Of a stretch of 48,642 nt of DNA, positions 25,441 through 34,576 are shown in pieces; positions within the stretch are counted from its first letter, which is position 1, and the number at the start of each line of letters is the position of its first letter. The notes under the pieces were generated by a model. That model was not told where the DNA came from. It ran no database searches and saw only the letters and a program-made list of their open reading frames with translations. The position numbers and the translations under genes were made by a program. The DNA comes from an uncultured Prevotellaceae bacterium. Its GTDB lineage: Bacteria > Bacteroidota > Bacteroidia > Bacteroidales > Bacteroidaceae. The stretch covers positions 1-48,642 of the forward strand of contig CAMNIN010000024.1 in NCBI GenBank assembly GCA_946540735.1, given 5' to 3'.

Positions 25441-25575
25441 ACCCCAACCCAAACACATACCACCCCAATTTACCGTACTTACCTAAAGGTAAGTATACGG
25501 AAATAATGGGGTTAGTGTTTTTGTGCGGAATTGGGGTAAATTGGGGTAAATTGGGGTAAGAATTAGGGTAAGGCA
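25441..25575. other. Candidate replication origin with iterons and a hairpin
   Basis: Three adjacent copies of ATTGGGGTAA (25530-25559) are followed by a degenerate one near 25562. An inverted copy, CCCCAATTTACC, is at 25463-25474. Between them is a hairpin: CCGTA-CTTACC (25473-25483), TAAA loop, GGTAAG-TA-TACGG (25488-25500). It occupies the only gap between the RepA-like ATPase and the primase. Iterons plus a dyad beside a Rep gene is the classic plasmid or satellite origin layout. Confidence 0.72.
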
Positions 25576-25580
25576 AAAGT

Positions 25581-26753
25581 ATGATAGACAGGATAACAGA
25601 ACAGAGGATTAAGGATGCGGCTTCGGTAGTTGACGTTATAGGCGACTTCTACGAACTGAGGAAGCGTGGCACTAACTACGAGTGCCTATGCCCCTTCCAT
25701 CAGGATAGAGACCTTGGCTCGTTCAAGGTGTCGCCGACACGCAACATCTACAAGTGTTTTTCGTGTGGTGCGCAGGGTGGCCCGGTCGATTTCCTTATGA
25801 GTCACGAGAATCTGTCGTACCCCGATGCCCTGCGGTGGCTCGGAAAGAAGTACAGCATTGATGTCGATGAGGAACAGAAGAAATTCGTACAGGTCAAGCC
25901 GTCCACACCTAAGCCATTACAGATACAAGCCTCGAAAGAACTTTGCACTATACCAGCCGAATATGTCATACGCTCCCTCGACCTGCTCCTCCGCTCTCAG
26001 TTTCAAGCACACCTTTGTAGAATCATCAACGATTCCCGACGTATCGTGGAAGCCGCCCGAATGTACGCCCTCGGTGTCACGAAAGACGAAGGTGTTATCT
26101 ATTGGCTGATTGACGAACAAGGAAAGGTGCGTTCAGGAAAGATTATGCACTACCTTATTAACGGTCACCGAGACAAGGAAAAGGACGGCGACAAGACTAA
26201 TTGGACGCACTTTAAGATGAAGCAGGACGGAAGGCTTCCCGCTGAATGGCAACTTACACAATGCCTGTTCGGTGCCCACCTTCTCCCACGCTATCCAAGC
26301 AAAACCGTGGCACTCGTTGAAAGTGAGAAGTCGGCGGTTATCGCGTCCATCGTCCTGCCTCAGTACCTTTGGGTGAGCTGTGGCGGTAAGATGAACTTAG
26401 AGGCAGGGCAGAAACATCTCGCATTGAAAGGCCGAAAAGTGGTGATGTTCCCTGACACAGACACAGACGGAGAGACATTCCGTTTCTGGTCTGGGAAAGC
26501 CGCAGAATGGCGAGAAAAGGGTTTTGACGTGCAAGTGTCCGACTTACTTGAGAAAACGGCTACAAAGGCTCAGAAAGCGGCAAAAATCGACATTGCCGAC
26601 CTTTTGGAGGAAGATTTAAGGAAAGTCTATGTGCCGTCGCCTATCGAGCTTATCGGACAGGACAGCGAGCAGGAGCAGACTCTTGCGGCAATGATAGAGA
26701 CCAACCCCGCTATAAAATTATTGATTGACAAACTTAACTTAGAAGCTGCATGA
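25581..26753 (+). CDS. DNA primase with CHC2 zinc finger and Toprim-like domain
   Basis: A 390-residue protein. The N-terminal zinc finger has CPFH (37-40) and CFSC (59-62), the CHC2 arrangement. Downstream, TVALVESEKSAVIAS and then MFPDTDTDGE look like a Toprim catalytic glutamate and aspartates. It would make RNA primers for the element's own replication. Size and pairing with a RepA-like ATPase recall the replication modules of Bacteroides mobilisable elements, but no relaxase is present here. Confidence 0.88.
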   Translation: MIDRITEQRIKDAASVVDVIGDFYELRKRGTNYECLCPFHQDRDLGSFKVSPTRNIYKCFSCGAQGGPVDFLMSHENLSYPDALRWLGKKYSIDVDEEQKKFVQVKPSTPKPLQIQASKELCTIPAEYVIRSLDLLLRSQFQAHLCRIINDSRRIVEAARMYALGVTKDEGVIYWLIDEQGKVRSGKIMHYLINGHRDKEKDGDKTNWTHFKMKQDGRLPAEWQLTQCLFGAHLLPRYPSKTVALVESEKSAVIASIVLPQYLWVSCGGKMNLEAGQKHLALKGRKVVMFPDTDTDGETFRFWSGKAAEWREKGFDVQVSDLLEKTATKAQKAAKIDIADLLEEDLRKVYVPSPIELIGQDSEQEQTLAAMIETNPAIKLLIDKLNLEAA

Positions 26754-26962
26754 CACAAATATCAGACACTGAACTACGAGACTTCTGCAAGTGGTACAAA
26801 GACCGTAACAAAAAAGCTATCGACGAGGAGAGTGTGTTCATCACCTGCATGTGCGGACACTTCCACAGCTACCCCAAGGCGATGAAGGAACAACTGAAGC
26901 GAATGAATGTCCTCGGGCTGATAACGACAAACAAAGGAACGATAACGATAACAATAGCATGA
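26750..26962 (+). CDS. Hypothetical protein, 70 aa
   Basis: A short protein with two cysteines and a histidine close together (ITCMCGHF near residue 25); no family recognised. It is joined by 4-bp ATGA overlaps to the primase before and the next gene after, so its translation is coupled to both. Confidence 0.6.
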   Translation: MTQISDTELRDFCKWYKDRNKKAIDEESVFITCMCGHFHSYPKAMKEQLKRMNVLGLITTNKGTITITIA

Positions 26963-27462
26963 CAGACATCGACCCCTTCCCCGGCAAAAAGGAAAAGATA
27001 CGCCAGAAGTACGTGCTGACTGATGAGCAGAAAGCGTGGCTGCGCAAGTGGCATCCCATCACCGAGAACAAGGTGCTGGAGCAGATGTCTGGGTACACCC
27101 ACGTCACATTAGCACGATTCATCAGAGAGCTCGGACTCAAAAAGAGCGGAGATGGATTTAATGCTATCATGCAGCGCAAGGGGGAAAGGCTGCGAGAACT
27201 ACGGAAGAAAGAAAAAAGACGTATTCTGTATGGACTGCCTCAGCAGACAAGAATGTACACGCCGCTGAAGAAGTATAATTGTGCGCAACACTCTTGCAGG
27301 TCGCGAGCACTTGAAAAGGGGTATATCCTTTCTTCCGACTGCAAAGAAGGGTCTCCGAGCAGATGGATAATCTACTATGACGACGAAACGCCGAGGGATG
27401 AGGTTTTTGAAAGGAATTGCTACAAAAACGGATTCAGGATAGAAGAATGGAAAGAGGAATAA
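26959..27462 (+). CDS. Hypothetical protein, 167 aa
   Basis: A basic protein that I do not recognise. Residues 10-80 are helical (KIRQKYVLTDEQKAWLRKWH). The start at 26959 overlaps the previous stop (ATGA); the longer frame from 26851 runs through another gene. The end overlaps the methylase-like gene by 16 bp. A DNA-binding role is a guess from charge alone. Confidence 0.55.
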   Translation: MTDIDPFPGKKEKIRQKYVLTDEQKAWLRKWHPITENKVLEQMSGYTHVTLARFIRELGLKKSGDGFNAIMQRKGERLRELRKKEKRRILYGLPQQTRMYTPLKKYNCAQHSCRSRALEKGYILSSDCKEGSPSRWIIYYDDETPRDEVFERNCYKNGFRIEEWKEE

Positions 27463-28373
27463 GACAGTTGGATTTGTTCGGCGAATATATACCGAGACTT
27501 GCGAAACGTCCGTCGGGAGGCTCACAGAACCCCATCGTGTTTCGCGACTACGAGAGCTTCGTGGCCAAGTTCGCAGAGGGTAACGCCAAGACCACCGACG
27601 ACTGCTACACACCGAAGGACGTGTACGAAGCCGTGGTGGAGTACGTCTCCACCGTCTGCGACATGAGCGAAAAGGTGATCCTGCGCCCCTTCTACCCCGG
27701 CGGTGACTACATCAATGCAGAATATCCTGAGAATGGCATAGTCATCGACAACCCGCCATTCTCGATGTTTACGAAGATTTGCAGATGGTACTCGACGAAC
27801 GACATCCCGTTCTTTCTGTTCGGGCCAGGCCTCACGATAGCCTCAGCCTGCAAATGCTGCACGGAGGTAATCATCAACGAGAGCGTAACTTTTGAGAACG
27901 GGGCGAGCGTCCGCCTGAACTTCGCCAGCAACCTTTACGGCGACACCATTATAACGACCGCACCGAGGTTAGGGAGGATGATAGCGGCATGCTCCTCGCA
28001 GAGGCCGAAGAAGCCCTTGCCGTCCTTTGAGTACCCAAGCGAGGTTCTCTCAGTAAGCGACATGCAGACGATAGCACGCAACGGCATCGAGTTCAGCGTG
28101 AAACGGGACGAGTGCCGCATCATCAAAGACCTCGACTGCCATCCGAAGAAGGGAGGTTTGCTCGGAGACCATCTACTCATCAGCACGGCAAAAGCCAGAG
28201 AGAAAGAAGAAGCAAAGAGCAAAAGACAGACAGGCGAGAAGACCGTGACACCCATCCCCCTGTCAGAGCGAGAGAAGAAGATTGTTTCACAACTAAATCA
28301 GGATAACTATGGAAATGGAGACTATTTACGGACAAGTGGTATCGAAGGCCAACAATTACATGGCGGTACCTGA
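27447..28373 (+). CDS. Putative phage-type N6-adenine methyltransferase
   Basis: A 308-residue protein with DNPPFS at 101-106, the DPPY-type catalytic motif IV of amino methyltransferases, preceded by CYTPKDVY (53-60), which recalls the TP motif of phage Dam-like enzymes. The usual FxGxG AdoMet loop is not obvious; RPFYPGGDY (80-88) may replace it. It could protect the element's DNA or change host gene expression. The ATG at 27447 is preferred to a TTG at 27417. The last 65 bp overlap RusA in another frame, which is long for a functional overlap. Confidence 0.6.
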   Translation: MERGIRQLDLFGEYIPRLAKRPSGGSQNPIVFRDYESFVAKFAEGNAKTTDDCYTPKDVYEAVVEYVSTVCDMSEKVILRPFYPGGDYINAEYPENGIVIDNPPFSMFTKICRWYSTNDIPFFLFGPGLTIASACKCCTEVIINESVTFENGASVRLNFASNLYGDTIITTAPRLGRMIAACSSQRPKKPLPSFEYPSEVLSVSDMQTIARNGIEFSVKRDECRIIKDLDCHPKKGGLLGDHLLISTAKAREKEEAKSKRQTGEKTVTPIPLSEREKKIVSQLNQDNYGNGDYLRTSGIEGQQLHGGT

Positions 28374-28683
28374 TTCTGCGGGAGGGCGCAGGATTATCAA
28401 GAACGAGAGCATCCGGGCGTATGAGCGCACGTTCAACGACCAGTGTCAAATCTATCGAAACAAGGGGATAAGCAGACCTTTCCGCCTGCATATCACCGTC
28501 TATGAGGGCAGCAACGCCTACGACCTTGACAACTGCCTGAAAACCGTTCTCGACTGCTTGCAGTACGCCGGTGCCATCAAGAACGACAACCTCTGCATCG
28601 GGATAAACGCCACCAAGAAGATAGACCGCCGGCAACCGAGGATAGTGTATGGGATTGAAGAAACAGAACCATCTTTATTTTAA
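28309..28683 (+). CDS. RusA-family Holliday junction resolvase
   Basis: A 124-residue endonuclease. YDLDNCLKTVLDCLQ (71-85) carries the DxDN and following Asp of the RusA active site, ND at 92-93 gives another acidic position, and KKIDRRQPR (103-111) the basic segment. RusA proteins cut four-way junctions that arise during phage replication and recombination. The start may be 28309 or 28315. The gene is followed 3 bp later by a small coiled-coil gene. Confidence 0.85.
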   Translation: MEMETIYGQVVSKANNYMAVPDSAGGRRIIKNESIRAYERTFNDQCQIYRNKGISRPFRLHITVYEGSNAYDLDNCLKTVLDCLQYAGAIKNDNLCIGINATKKIDRRQPRIVYGIEETEPSLF

Positions 28684-28686
28684 GCC

Positions 28687-28884
28687 ATGACGAAGAAAGA
28701 AATCATCACCCAGATTGACTCCCTGCGCGACACACTCCTAAAACTCGATGCGAAGGATGCCGCATTTGCCGAGACTATCGCCTATTTCAAGCAGCGGCAG
28801 GACAACATCAGGGCAAAGAAACGGGAGATTCACAAACAAGTGACAAAATTGAAGCTTATTATAACAAAAGAAGAATATGAGTAA
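28687..28884 (+). CDS. Small coiled-coil protein, 65 aa
   Basis: Almost entirely helical with heptad-like leucines and many lysines; no family recognised. It overlaps the next gene by 8 bp and follows RusA by 3 bp, which ties the replication genes to the tail genes in one transcript. Confidence 0.6.
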   Translation: MTKKEIITQIDSLRDTLLKLDAKDAAFAETIAYFKQRQDNIRAKKREIHKQVTKLKLIITKEEYE

Positions 28885-29635
28885 GAAACAAGAACAAAAA
28901 TACATCGAGAACCTCTTCGCCGAAATGCTTATCGAGATGCCGATGACATTTTCCATCGGGGAGGGTGAAGAAAAGAGATTTTTCAACATCTGGCCGAAAT
29001 CCATCGGCAAGCGGGTGCTCCTTGAGCGCATGAGGGCGCAACTGCCCATCGACCATGAGAATGCGGAAGTCAACCCCCTGCTTGAGACCATGCGAGTTTG
29101 TAAGGAGTGCCCCGACACCGTGGCCCGTATCATCGCAATCGCCACAGCCAGGAACAAAACGGAGGTGTATGATGAGAGGCGGACTCAAGAGTGCATCACC
29201 ATCTTCCGTGAGGGGCTGACAAACGACGAAATGGCAACACTGCTTCTTCAAATACTGCAAGATGAGACCGCAGACATTGAAAAGGTCAAGAAACACTACG
29301 GGATGGATAAGGAGCAGAAGAAGCGAGAAGTCATTGCACGGCTCAGAAAGAAAAACGCCAAGAATGCCGTCGGCATAGGCGGCTGTACCCTCTACGGCAG
29401 TCTGGTGGCATTCTGTTGTGAGAAGTTCGGGATGACCGTCGATGAGACTTTGTGGAACATCAGCTATGCGTCCCTTATACTCATGTATTCGGACTATGCT
29501 GATTCCATCTACCTGTCCGACGACGAGGTGAAGCGTCTGCCCGCATGGGTACGACAGGGCCGTGATTCGATAAAGGTGGACGGCGACAACAAGGAAGAGA
29601 TAATCAAGGCAATAAATTCACAAAACTGGGAATAA
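28877..29635 (+). CDS. Putative tail assembly chaperone-like protein
   Basis: A 252-residue protein immediately before the tape measure gene (3-bp gap), the position of tail assembly chaperones in phages. The C-terminal third (about 175-230, with GMTVDETLWNISYASLILM) resembles the helical end of such chaperones. The first 60 residues also have the look of a tail-tube-associated protein. No programmed frameshift product is visible, so this is a call from position and weak resemblance. Confidence 0.5.
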   Translation: MSKKQEQKYIENLFAEMLIEMPMTFSIGEGEEKRFFNIWPKSIGKRVLLERMRAQLPIDHENAEVNPLLETMRVCKECPDTVARIIAIATARNKTEVYDERRTQECITIFREGLTNDEMATLLLQILQDETADIEKVKKHYGMDKEQKKREVIARLRKKNAKNAVGIGGCTLYGSLVAFCCEKFGMTVDETLWNISYASLILMYSDYADSIYLSDDEVKRLPAWVRQGRDSIKVDGDNKEEIIKAINSQNWE

Positions 29636-29638
29636 AGT

Positions 29639-32600
29639 ATGGCAGGAATTGAATGGGTAGCGATGCTGAACGACAGCCCGCTTCAGCAGTCACTAAAGAA
29701 TATTGAAGGCTCGGTGAAGAACACCTCCCGTGTCATAGAGCAGCAGGGCGGCAGCATCGACAAAGTTTTTGACAACCTAAAAAATAAGATTGCAGGGCTT
29801 GCCGTGGGATTCTCCGCGCAGCAGTTCGTCAGGCAGATGATTTCAGTTAGAAGCGAGTTTCAGAAGGCCGACACCGCTATAAAGACCATGCTTGGCAGCA
29901 AGGAGAAAGCCGACGAACTGCTTTCTCAGGTGAGGCAGTACGCCAAGATATCCCCGCTGGAGTTCGGCGACATCACCCGTGCCACGCAGATGATGCTCGG
30001 CTTCAACATTGAGGCGGAGAAAGTGCCTGGGTTCATCAAGGCTATCGGTGATGTTTCAATGGGCGAGAGCGGAAAGTTCAACTCCCTCACGCTCGCATTC
30101 TCGCAGATGTCGGCAGCGGGCAAGCTTATGGGGCAAGACCTCAACCAGATGATAAATGCCGGATTCAACCCTCTCTCCGTCATGGCCGAGAAGACGGGCA
30201 AAAGCATCGGCCAGCTGAAGGAGGAAATGTCGAAGGGTGCCATCACTGCTGAAATGGTTCAGCAAGCCTTCATTGATGCCACCAGTGCCGGTGGCAAGTT
30301 CTACGGCATGTCAGAAAACGCCGCCAAGACCATTGAGGGGCAGATGTCGATGATGCATGACGCACTTGACTCCATGTTCAACGAACTCGGGACGAAGTCT
30401 GAGGGTATTATCACTGGCAGCATCGAGGCAGTGACGGGGCTGATTGAGAACTATGAGAAGGTGGGCAAGGTGCTGCTCTCACTTGTTGCAACCTATGGTG
30501 CGTACCGTACCGCCGTGGCTGTTGCCACGTTTGCCGAGAACGGGCACACTGTCGCCATGACGCTGGCCAGGACGCAGATATTACTCACGCAGAAGGCTCA
30601 GGCTCTGCTGAATGCGACAATGCTCTCCAATCCGTATGTCCTTGCCACCGTCGCCCTCGGAGGACTTTCCACCGCCCTCGTAGTTGCCGGCGACGGCATG
30701 TCCTCCGCCGAGCACGCCCAAAAGAACTTTGATGACGAGATGGAGCGAAATACAAATCTTGTCAGTGAAGCGAAATCGGAAGTTGATAAGCTGATAGCCG
30801 TCTTGAAGGATGAGACAGCGACACAAGAGGAGCGCACTGCCGCCTACAACACACTCGTATCGCTCTACCCGACCCTGCTTTCGAAGTATGGGTCAGAGAA
30901 GGCACTGGTCGACAACCTCACCGGTGCCTATCAGCTGCTCAACGCCGAGATAGCCAGGAAAGAGAAGTTGCAGTTCCAGAAGAGCTATGACGAGGCGAAA
31001 GACAGGGTGAGGGATTTGAAAAGAATCAAGGAGCTGAGACAACAGAGAAATGGAGGGAGTCGAACTGGCGAGGAGATAATCCTTGACAACAAGCATTCAG
31101 GCTATATATCTGAAAACGGCAGGGGTACATTCGGATTGACAGACATAGACAAAGCGATTGAAGCCGCCGAGAATGAGCAGAGGGCATACGAGGGTGAGGC
31201 GAGGAAGCGTCAGATAAAGGAGCGTACAGCCAACATCAAGAACCTCACGAAGGCACAGGCCGAGGCAGAGCGCAAGAGATGGTCTGAGGCCATAGGCAAG
31301 GCCAAGAAAAGCGGCAAGACAAGAATCCAGGACAAAGGGACTGAGTCTGTCTCTATCGAGGAAGCTGAGAGTTATGTCAATGACCTTGACACCCATATCA
31401 AGACCGAGCGAAAGACGATGGCGCAATGGCGCAAGTCGGCTGCGGAAGAGACGAAGAAGAACCGGCGTGCCGCCAAAGACCTCGCTTCCTCCACTGAACT
31501 GATGACCAAGGAAGAAGCCGAAAAGCGGATGAAATCGGCCAATGATGCCCTCTCTGCGTCAGAGAAGGCGGAGAAAAATTTCACCGTACAGGACAAGTCT
31601 GGGGCGAAAGCCGCCAAGGAAGCAGAAAAACAACGCCGGGAGAGAGAAAGGGAGCAGAAAAAGATAGAACGGCAGCAGATAAAAGACACTGAGGCCGAGG
31701 AGAAGCAATCCGAGCTCCGCGCCAAGCAACAGAGGGACTCTGAGAGAGAACAGCGAGAGCTTGAATTATCCATCAGGGAGGCCAGGATAGCCGCCATGGA
31801 CGAGGGAGAGGACAAGGTGATAGCACAGATAGAACTGGACTACGACCGCGAGAAGGAAGCTATTCGCAGGGGCAATGAGGACCTGCTCGAAAAACGTATT
31901 GCCGAAGCCAAGGCCTTATGGGATGCCGACCCTTCCAACAAAGGGAGTAATTTTTATGCGAGTGATACCTACAAAGAAGCATCGCAGGTCTCTTATACAA
32001 TCGAACAGCTTGAATACATCGAGGCGAAGGAACTGGAGGCCGAGGCGAAAAGGAGGCGTGCCATGAAGGAGCTTGCCGACCAGCAAGCCGCGTCCCTGCG
32101 TGAGTACCTGAAACAATACGGCGACTATCAGCAACAGCGTCAGGCCATTACCGAGGAGTATGACGAGAAGATACGCAAGGCGCAGACCGAGGGTGAGAAA
32201 CTGATGCTCGGTCAGCAGAAGGAGGAGGCTCTCAGGCAAGTGGACGAACGCTTCGGACTCGTAACGCAGGGTATGGCCGACCTCTTCGCCGACGCTTCCA
32301 AGAAATCCGTCAAGGCTATACAATCCATCATCGACAAGTACGAGGCTCTGGTGAAATACATGGAGGGGCACAAGGGCACAGCCAGCAAGGATGAACTTGC
32401 ATCCCTTGGATTCTCGGATGCCGACATCCAGCGCATCCTCCGTGGAGAAATCAGCATCAAGGACCTGACCGACCGCCTGAAAGATTTGAAGGGTGAGCTG
32501 AAGCAGAAATCCCCATATCAATCATTCATCGGCAACATGAAAGAGGCCATCGCCCAACTGAAAAAGGCGACGACCAAGGAGGAGAAGACCAATGCTTTCG

Positions 32601-33970
32601 GGCAGATTGCTTCTTCAATCAAAGAAGCCCTTCCTGCCTTGAAAGAGTTCGGCTCAGACGTGGCAAACATCTTCGGGGCTGATGACAGCAAGTTTTCCTC
32701 GGCCATTGACGGCCTTGACGGAATAATGACCGCCGGGCAGGGCGTGGCACAGATGATGAGCGGCGACATCGTTGGCGGTGCCATGGCGGCGGTAAAGGGT
32801 ATATCTCAGATGGTGGATGCGTTCGACGGCATGTTTGGCGCCGACTATTCTTCTTACGAAAACATGGTGAAGCAGTACGACCGCCTGATTGACGTATGGG
32901 ACACAATGCTCGACCGCAAGCAGGAATATATCAACATGTCGTATGGACCAGAGGCCACTAAAGCCGGACGGGAGGCTATCGACATCATCAACAAGCAGGC
33001 CGAGGCTTACCGCAACCTTGGCAGGGAATGGCTTAATTCGGGAGCCAGTGCCGGGTCGCACTCACAAGGCGTCCGCCAACGCAAGAGAATGAGCGATCAG
33101 GATTGGGCCAAAGTGGCTGCGGCATTGGGACGCAACACCAGCAACTATGCCGGGCTCGGTGGCAGGCTGGAGGGACTGTTCAGTCTCTCTGCCGAAGAGC
33201 TTAGGAAGTTGCAGGAACAAGCCCCCGAGTTCTGGGCGAAACTCAACGACGAGACGCAGAAATACCTACAGGGCATCATCGACGGCGAGCAGAAAGTAGA
33301 GGACATTCAAAAGCAAGTCAACGAGCATCTGACCTCCACCTCATTCGACTCACTGAAGAATTCCTTCGCCAGCACGCTCTACGACATGGAGTCCACCGCT
33401 GACAAGGCAGGGGAGAACATCGGCGAGGCTCTGTTCAGGAGTATCGTTGACAATTTCATCCTCGGTGATGATTTTGACAAGTGGCTTCAAGGGTTCTATG
33501 AGAAATGGGCTAAGAAAATCGGTTCTGGCACCATGACCAAAAACGACTGGGACGAGTACAACGCCGAATACCAGAGGGAACTCGGTGAGCGCATGGCTCA
33601 GCGTGACGCATGGGCAGAAGCAGTAGGCTACACGGGAAAAGGGAGTTCCGACACCGAGGCATCCTCTACTTACAACGCCGTGAAGTCGTTCACGCAGGAG
33701 CAGGGTGACATCCTCAATGGTAGGCTCACCGCCATACAGATAGCCGTAGAGCAGCACAGAATCGACGGGCGGTCTCTTTTAGAATCCATCACCCTGGCAG
33801 GAGGAGTGATGACCCAAATATCAAGCCACACAGATGAAATTAGGCAAATAGCGAGAATCGAAATGGACTATTTATGGGATATTGCCAATGCGACAAAGAA
33901 CATGTACAAGCAATGGGCAGACCTGTTATATGGGATAAAGGAAGACACAAAGCACTTGCAAAATCTATGA
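29639..33970 (+). CDS. Phage tail tape measure protein
   Basis: A 1443-residue protein, the largest here. Residues about 60-260 form the tape measure N-terminal domain (SPLEFGDITRATQMMLGF, MGQDLNQMINAGFNPLSVM, GAITAEMVQQAFIDATS). Alanine- and glycine-rich hydrophobic helices follow (about 280-360), then long charged coiled coils (about 520-830). In phages its length sets tail length, and it is threaded out during DNA ejection. No tube, sheath, baseplate or fibre gene accompanies it, so it must work with another phage's tail or has another use. The frame is intact. The last bases overlap a 47-aa gene. Confidence 0.9.
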   Translation: MAGIEWVAMLNDSPLQQSLKNIEGSVKNTSRVIEQQGGSIDKVFDNLKNKIAGLAVGFSAQQFVRQMISVRSEFQKADTAIKTMLGSKEKADELLSQVRQYAKISPLEFGDITRATQMMLGFNIEAEKVPGFIKAIGDVSMGESGKFNSLTLAFSQMSAAGKLMGQDLNQMINAGFNPLSVMAEKTGKSIGQLKEEMSKGAITAEMVQQAFIDATSAGGKFYGMSENAAKTIEGQMSMMHDALDSMFNELGTKSEGIITGSIEAVTGLIENYEKVGKVLLSLVATYGAYRTAVAVATFAENGHTVAMTLARTQILLTQKAQALLNATMLSNPYVLATVALGGLSTALVVAGDGMSSAEHAQKNFDDEMERNTNLVSEAKSEVDKLIAVLKDETATQEERTAAYNTLVSLYPTLLSKYGSEKALVDNLTGAYQLLNAEIARKEKLQFQKSYDEAKDRVRDLKRIKELRQQRNGGSRTGEEIILDNKHSGYISENGRGTFGLTDIDKAIEAAENEQRAYEGEARKRQIKERTANIKNLTKAQAEAERKRWSEAIGKAKKSGKTRIQDKGTESVSIEEAESYVNDLDTHIKTERKTMAQWRKSAAEETKKNRRAAKDLASSTELMTKEEAEKRMKSANDALSASEKAEKNFTVQDKSGAKAAKEAEKQRREREREQKKIERQQIKDTEAEEKQSELRAKQQRDSEREQRELELSIREARIAAMDEGEDKVIAQIELDYDREKEAIRRGNEDLLEKRIAEAKALWDADPSNKGSNFYASDTYKEASQVSYTIEQLEYIEAKELEAEAKRRRAMKELADQQAASLREYLKQYGDYQQQRQAITEEYDEKIRKAQTEGEKLMLGQQKEEALRQVDERFGLVTQGMADLFADASKKSVKAIQSIIDKYEALVKYMEGHKGTASKDELASLGFSDADIQRILRGEISIKDLTDRLKDLKGELKQKSPYQSFIGNMKEAIAQLKKATTKEEKTNAFGQIASSIKEALPALKEFGSDVANIFGADDSKFSSAIDGLDGIMTAGQGVAQMMSGDIVGGAMAAVKGISQMVDAFDGMFGADYSSYENMVKQYDRLIDVWDTMLDRKQEYINMSYGPEATKAGREAIDIINKQAEAYRNLGREWLNSGASAGSHSQGVRQRKRMSDQDWAKVAAALGRNTSNYAGLGGRLEGLFSLSAEELRKLQEQAPEFWAKLNDETQKYLQGIIDGEQKVEDIQKQVNEHLTSTSFDSLKNSFASTLYDMESTADKAGENIGEALFRSIVDNFILGDDFDKWLQGFYEKWAKKIGSGTMTKNDWDEYNAEYQRELGERMAQRDAWAEAVGYTGKGSSDTEASSTYNAVKSFTQEQGDILNGRLTAIQIAVEQHRIDGRSLLESITLAGGVMTQISSHTDEIRQIARIEMDYLWDIANATKNMYKQWADLLYGIKEDTKHLQNL

Positions 33971-34110
33971 TAACATTCGAACAGATGGAAGAACTTCGGT
34001 CTTACGAAGAAAAGATAAGGAGGACGGGGAAACTTGACAGCAGACATGAAATCACAAGATACAAAATCCTCATGCTGATGGCAGGGAAACGTCCGCCAAG
34101 AACAATTTGA
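33967..34110 (+). CDS. Hypothetical protein, 47 aa
   Basis: A short charged helical protein that begins within the tape measure stop (ATGA at 33967). I do not recognise it, but its first 13 codons recur outside the element at 41029-41058, which shows the gene belongs to a family of related elements. It is last in the long operon, followed by a terminator at 34208. Confidence 0.65.
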   Translation: MITFEQMEELRSYEEKIRRTGKLDSRHEITRYKILMLMAGKRPPRTI

Positions 34111-34207
34111 GTTCTCTTAATGGGGCTAAGACACACCACAAGGTCATTTTTGTGGATATTTACTCATATTGCGAGGGTGATGGAGCGTGAGCATAATCAT
34201 TCCATAG

Positions 34208-34239
34208 GCTTGGGGCAGCTTTTGTTCCCAAGCCTTTTT
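34208..34239 (+). terminator. Terminator of the replication-tail operon
   Basis: GCTTGGG (34208-34214) pairs with CCCAAGC (34227-34233) followed by CTTTTTG, about 100 bp after the 47-aa gene. In the decayed copy outside attR the second arm is lost. Confidence 0.8.
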
Positions 34240-34286
34240 GTTGAAGTGTTAAAAAAGCATATCAGAAACAAATTTGTTGCCGTTTT

Positions 34287-34322
34287 ATTTGGTAAATAGA
34301 TACATTTTTGTTACCTTTGCAT
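34287..34322 (+). promoter_or_regulatory. hicAB promoter
   Basis: TTTG (34288-34291) and TACCTTTG (34312-34319) are 20 bp apart, 35 bp before hicA. The spacer resembles that of the Xre regulator promoter at 21837-21868 in 15 of 20 bases, so both may answer to one regulator. Confidence 0.75.
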
Positions 34323-34353
34323 TGTCTTAAAGAGACAAACGTTCTTTTATATT

Positions 34354-34563
34354 ATGAAGTTTTCTGAGTTTTACAAATTCATCGAGAGCCAAGGATGGTA
34401 TCTCGAAGGTGGTACGAACCATTATAGGTACGTACATCCAGACTTCGACTACTCAATACCTGTAGGCAGGCATCCGTCAAAGGAAATCGGCACGCCGCTA
34501 CTTAATCAGATGTTACGCGAGACAGGATTGAAAGAAGCCTTTAAGAAACGAAGAAAGAAGTAA
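34354..34563 (+). CDS. hicA: HicA-family toxin (mRNA interferase)
   Basis: A 69-residue double-stranded-RNA-binding-fold toxin. LEGGTNHYRYVHP (17-29) carries the catalytic His23 in the GGTxH setting of HicA, which cleaves mRNA until bound by HicB. Residues 35-60 (IPVGRHPSKEIGTPLLNQML) match the family C-terminus. It is upstream of hicB with a 72-bp spacer that contains a hairpin. The pair may stabilise the element or act against competing phages. Confidence 0.88.
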   Translation: MKFSEFYKFIESQGWYLEGGTNHYRYVHPDFDYSIPVGRHPSKEIGTPLLNQMLRETGLKEAFKKRRKK

Positions 34564-34576
34564 TTAACGTGTGTCG

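Noticed and set aside
24296..26753. Mobilisable transposon of the NBU type
   Set aside because: The replication pair is similar in kind, but no relaxase, mob or conjugation gene is present, while phage genes are.
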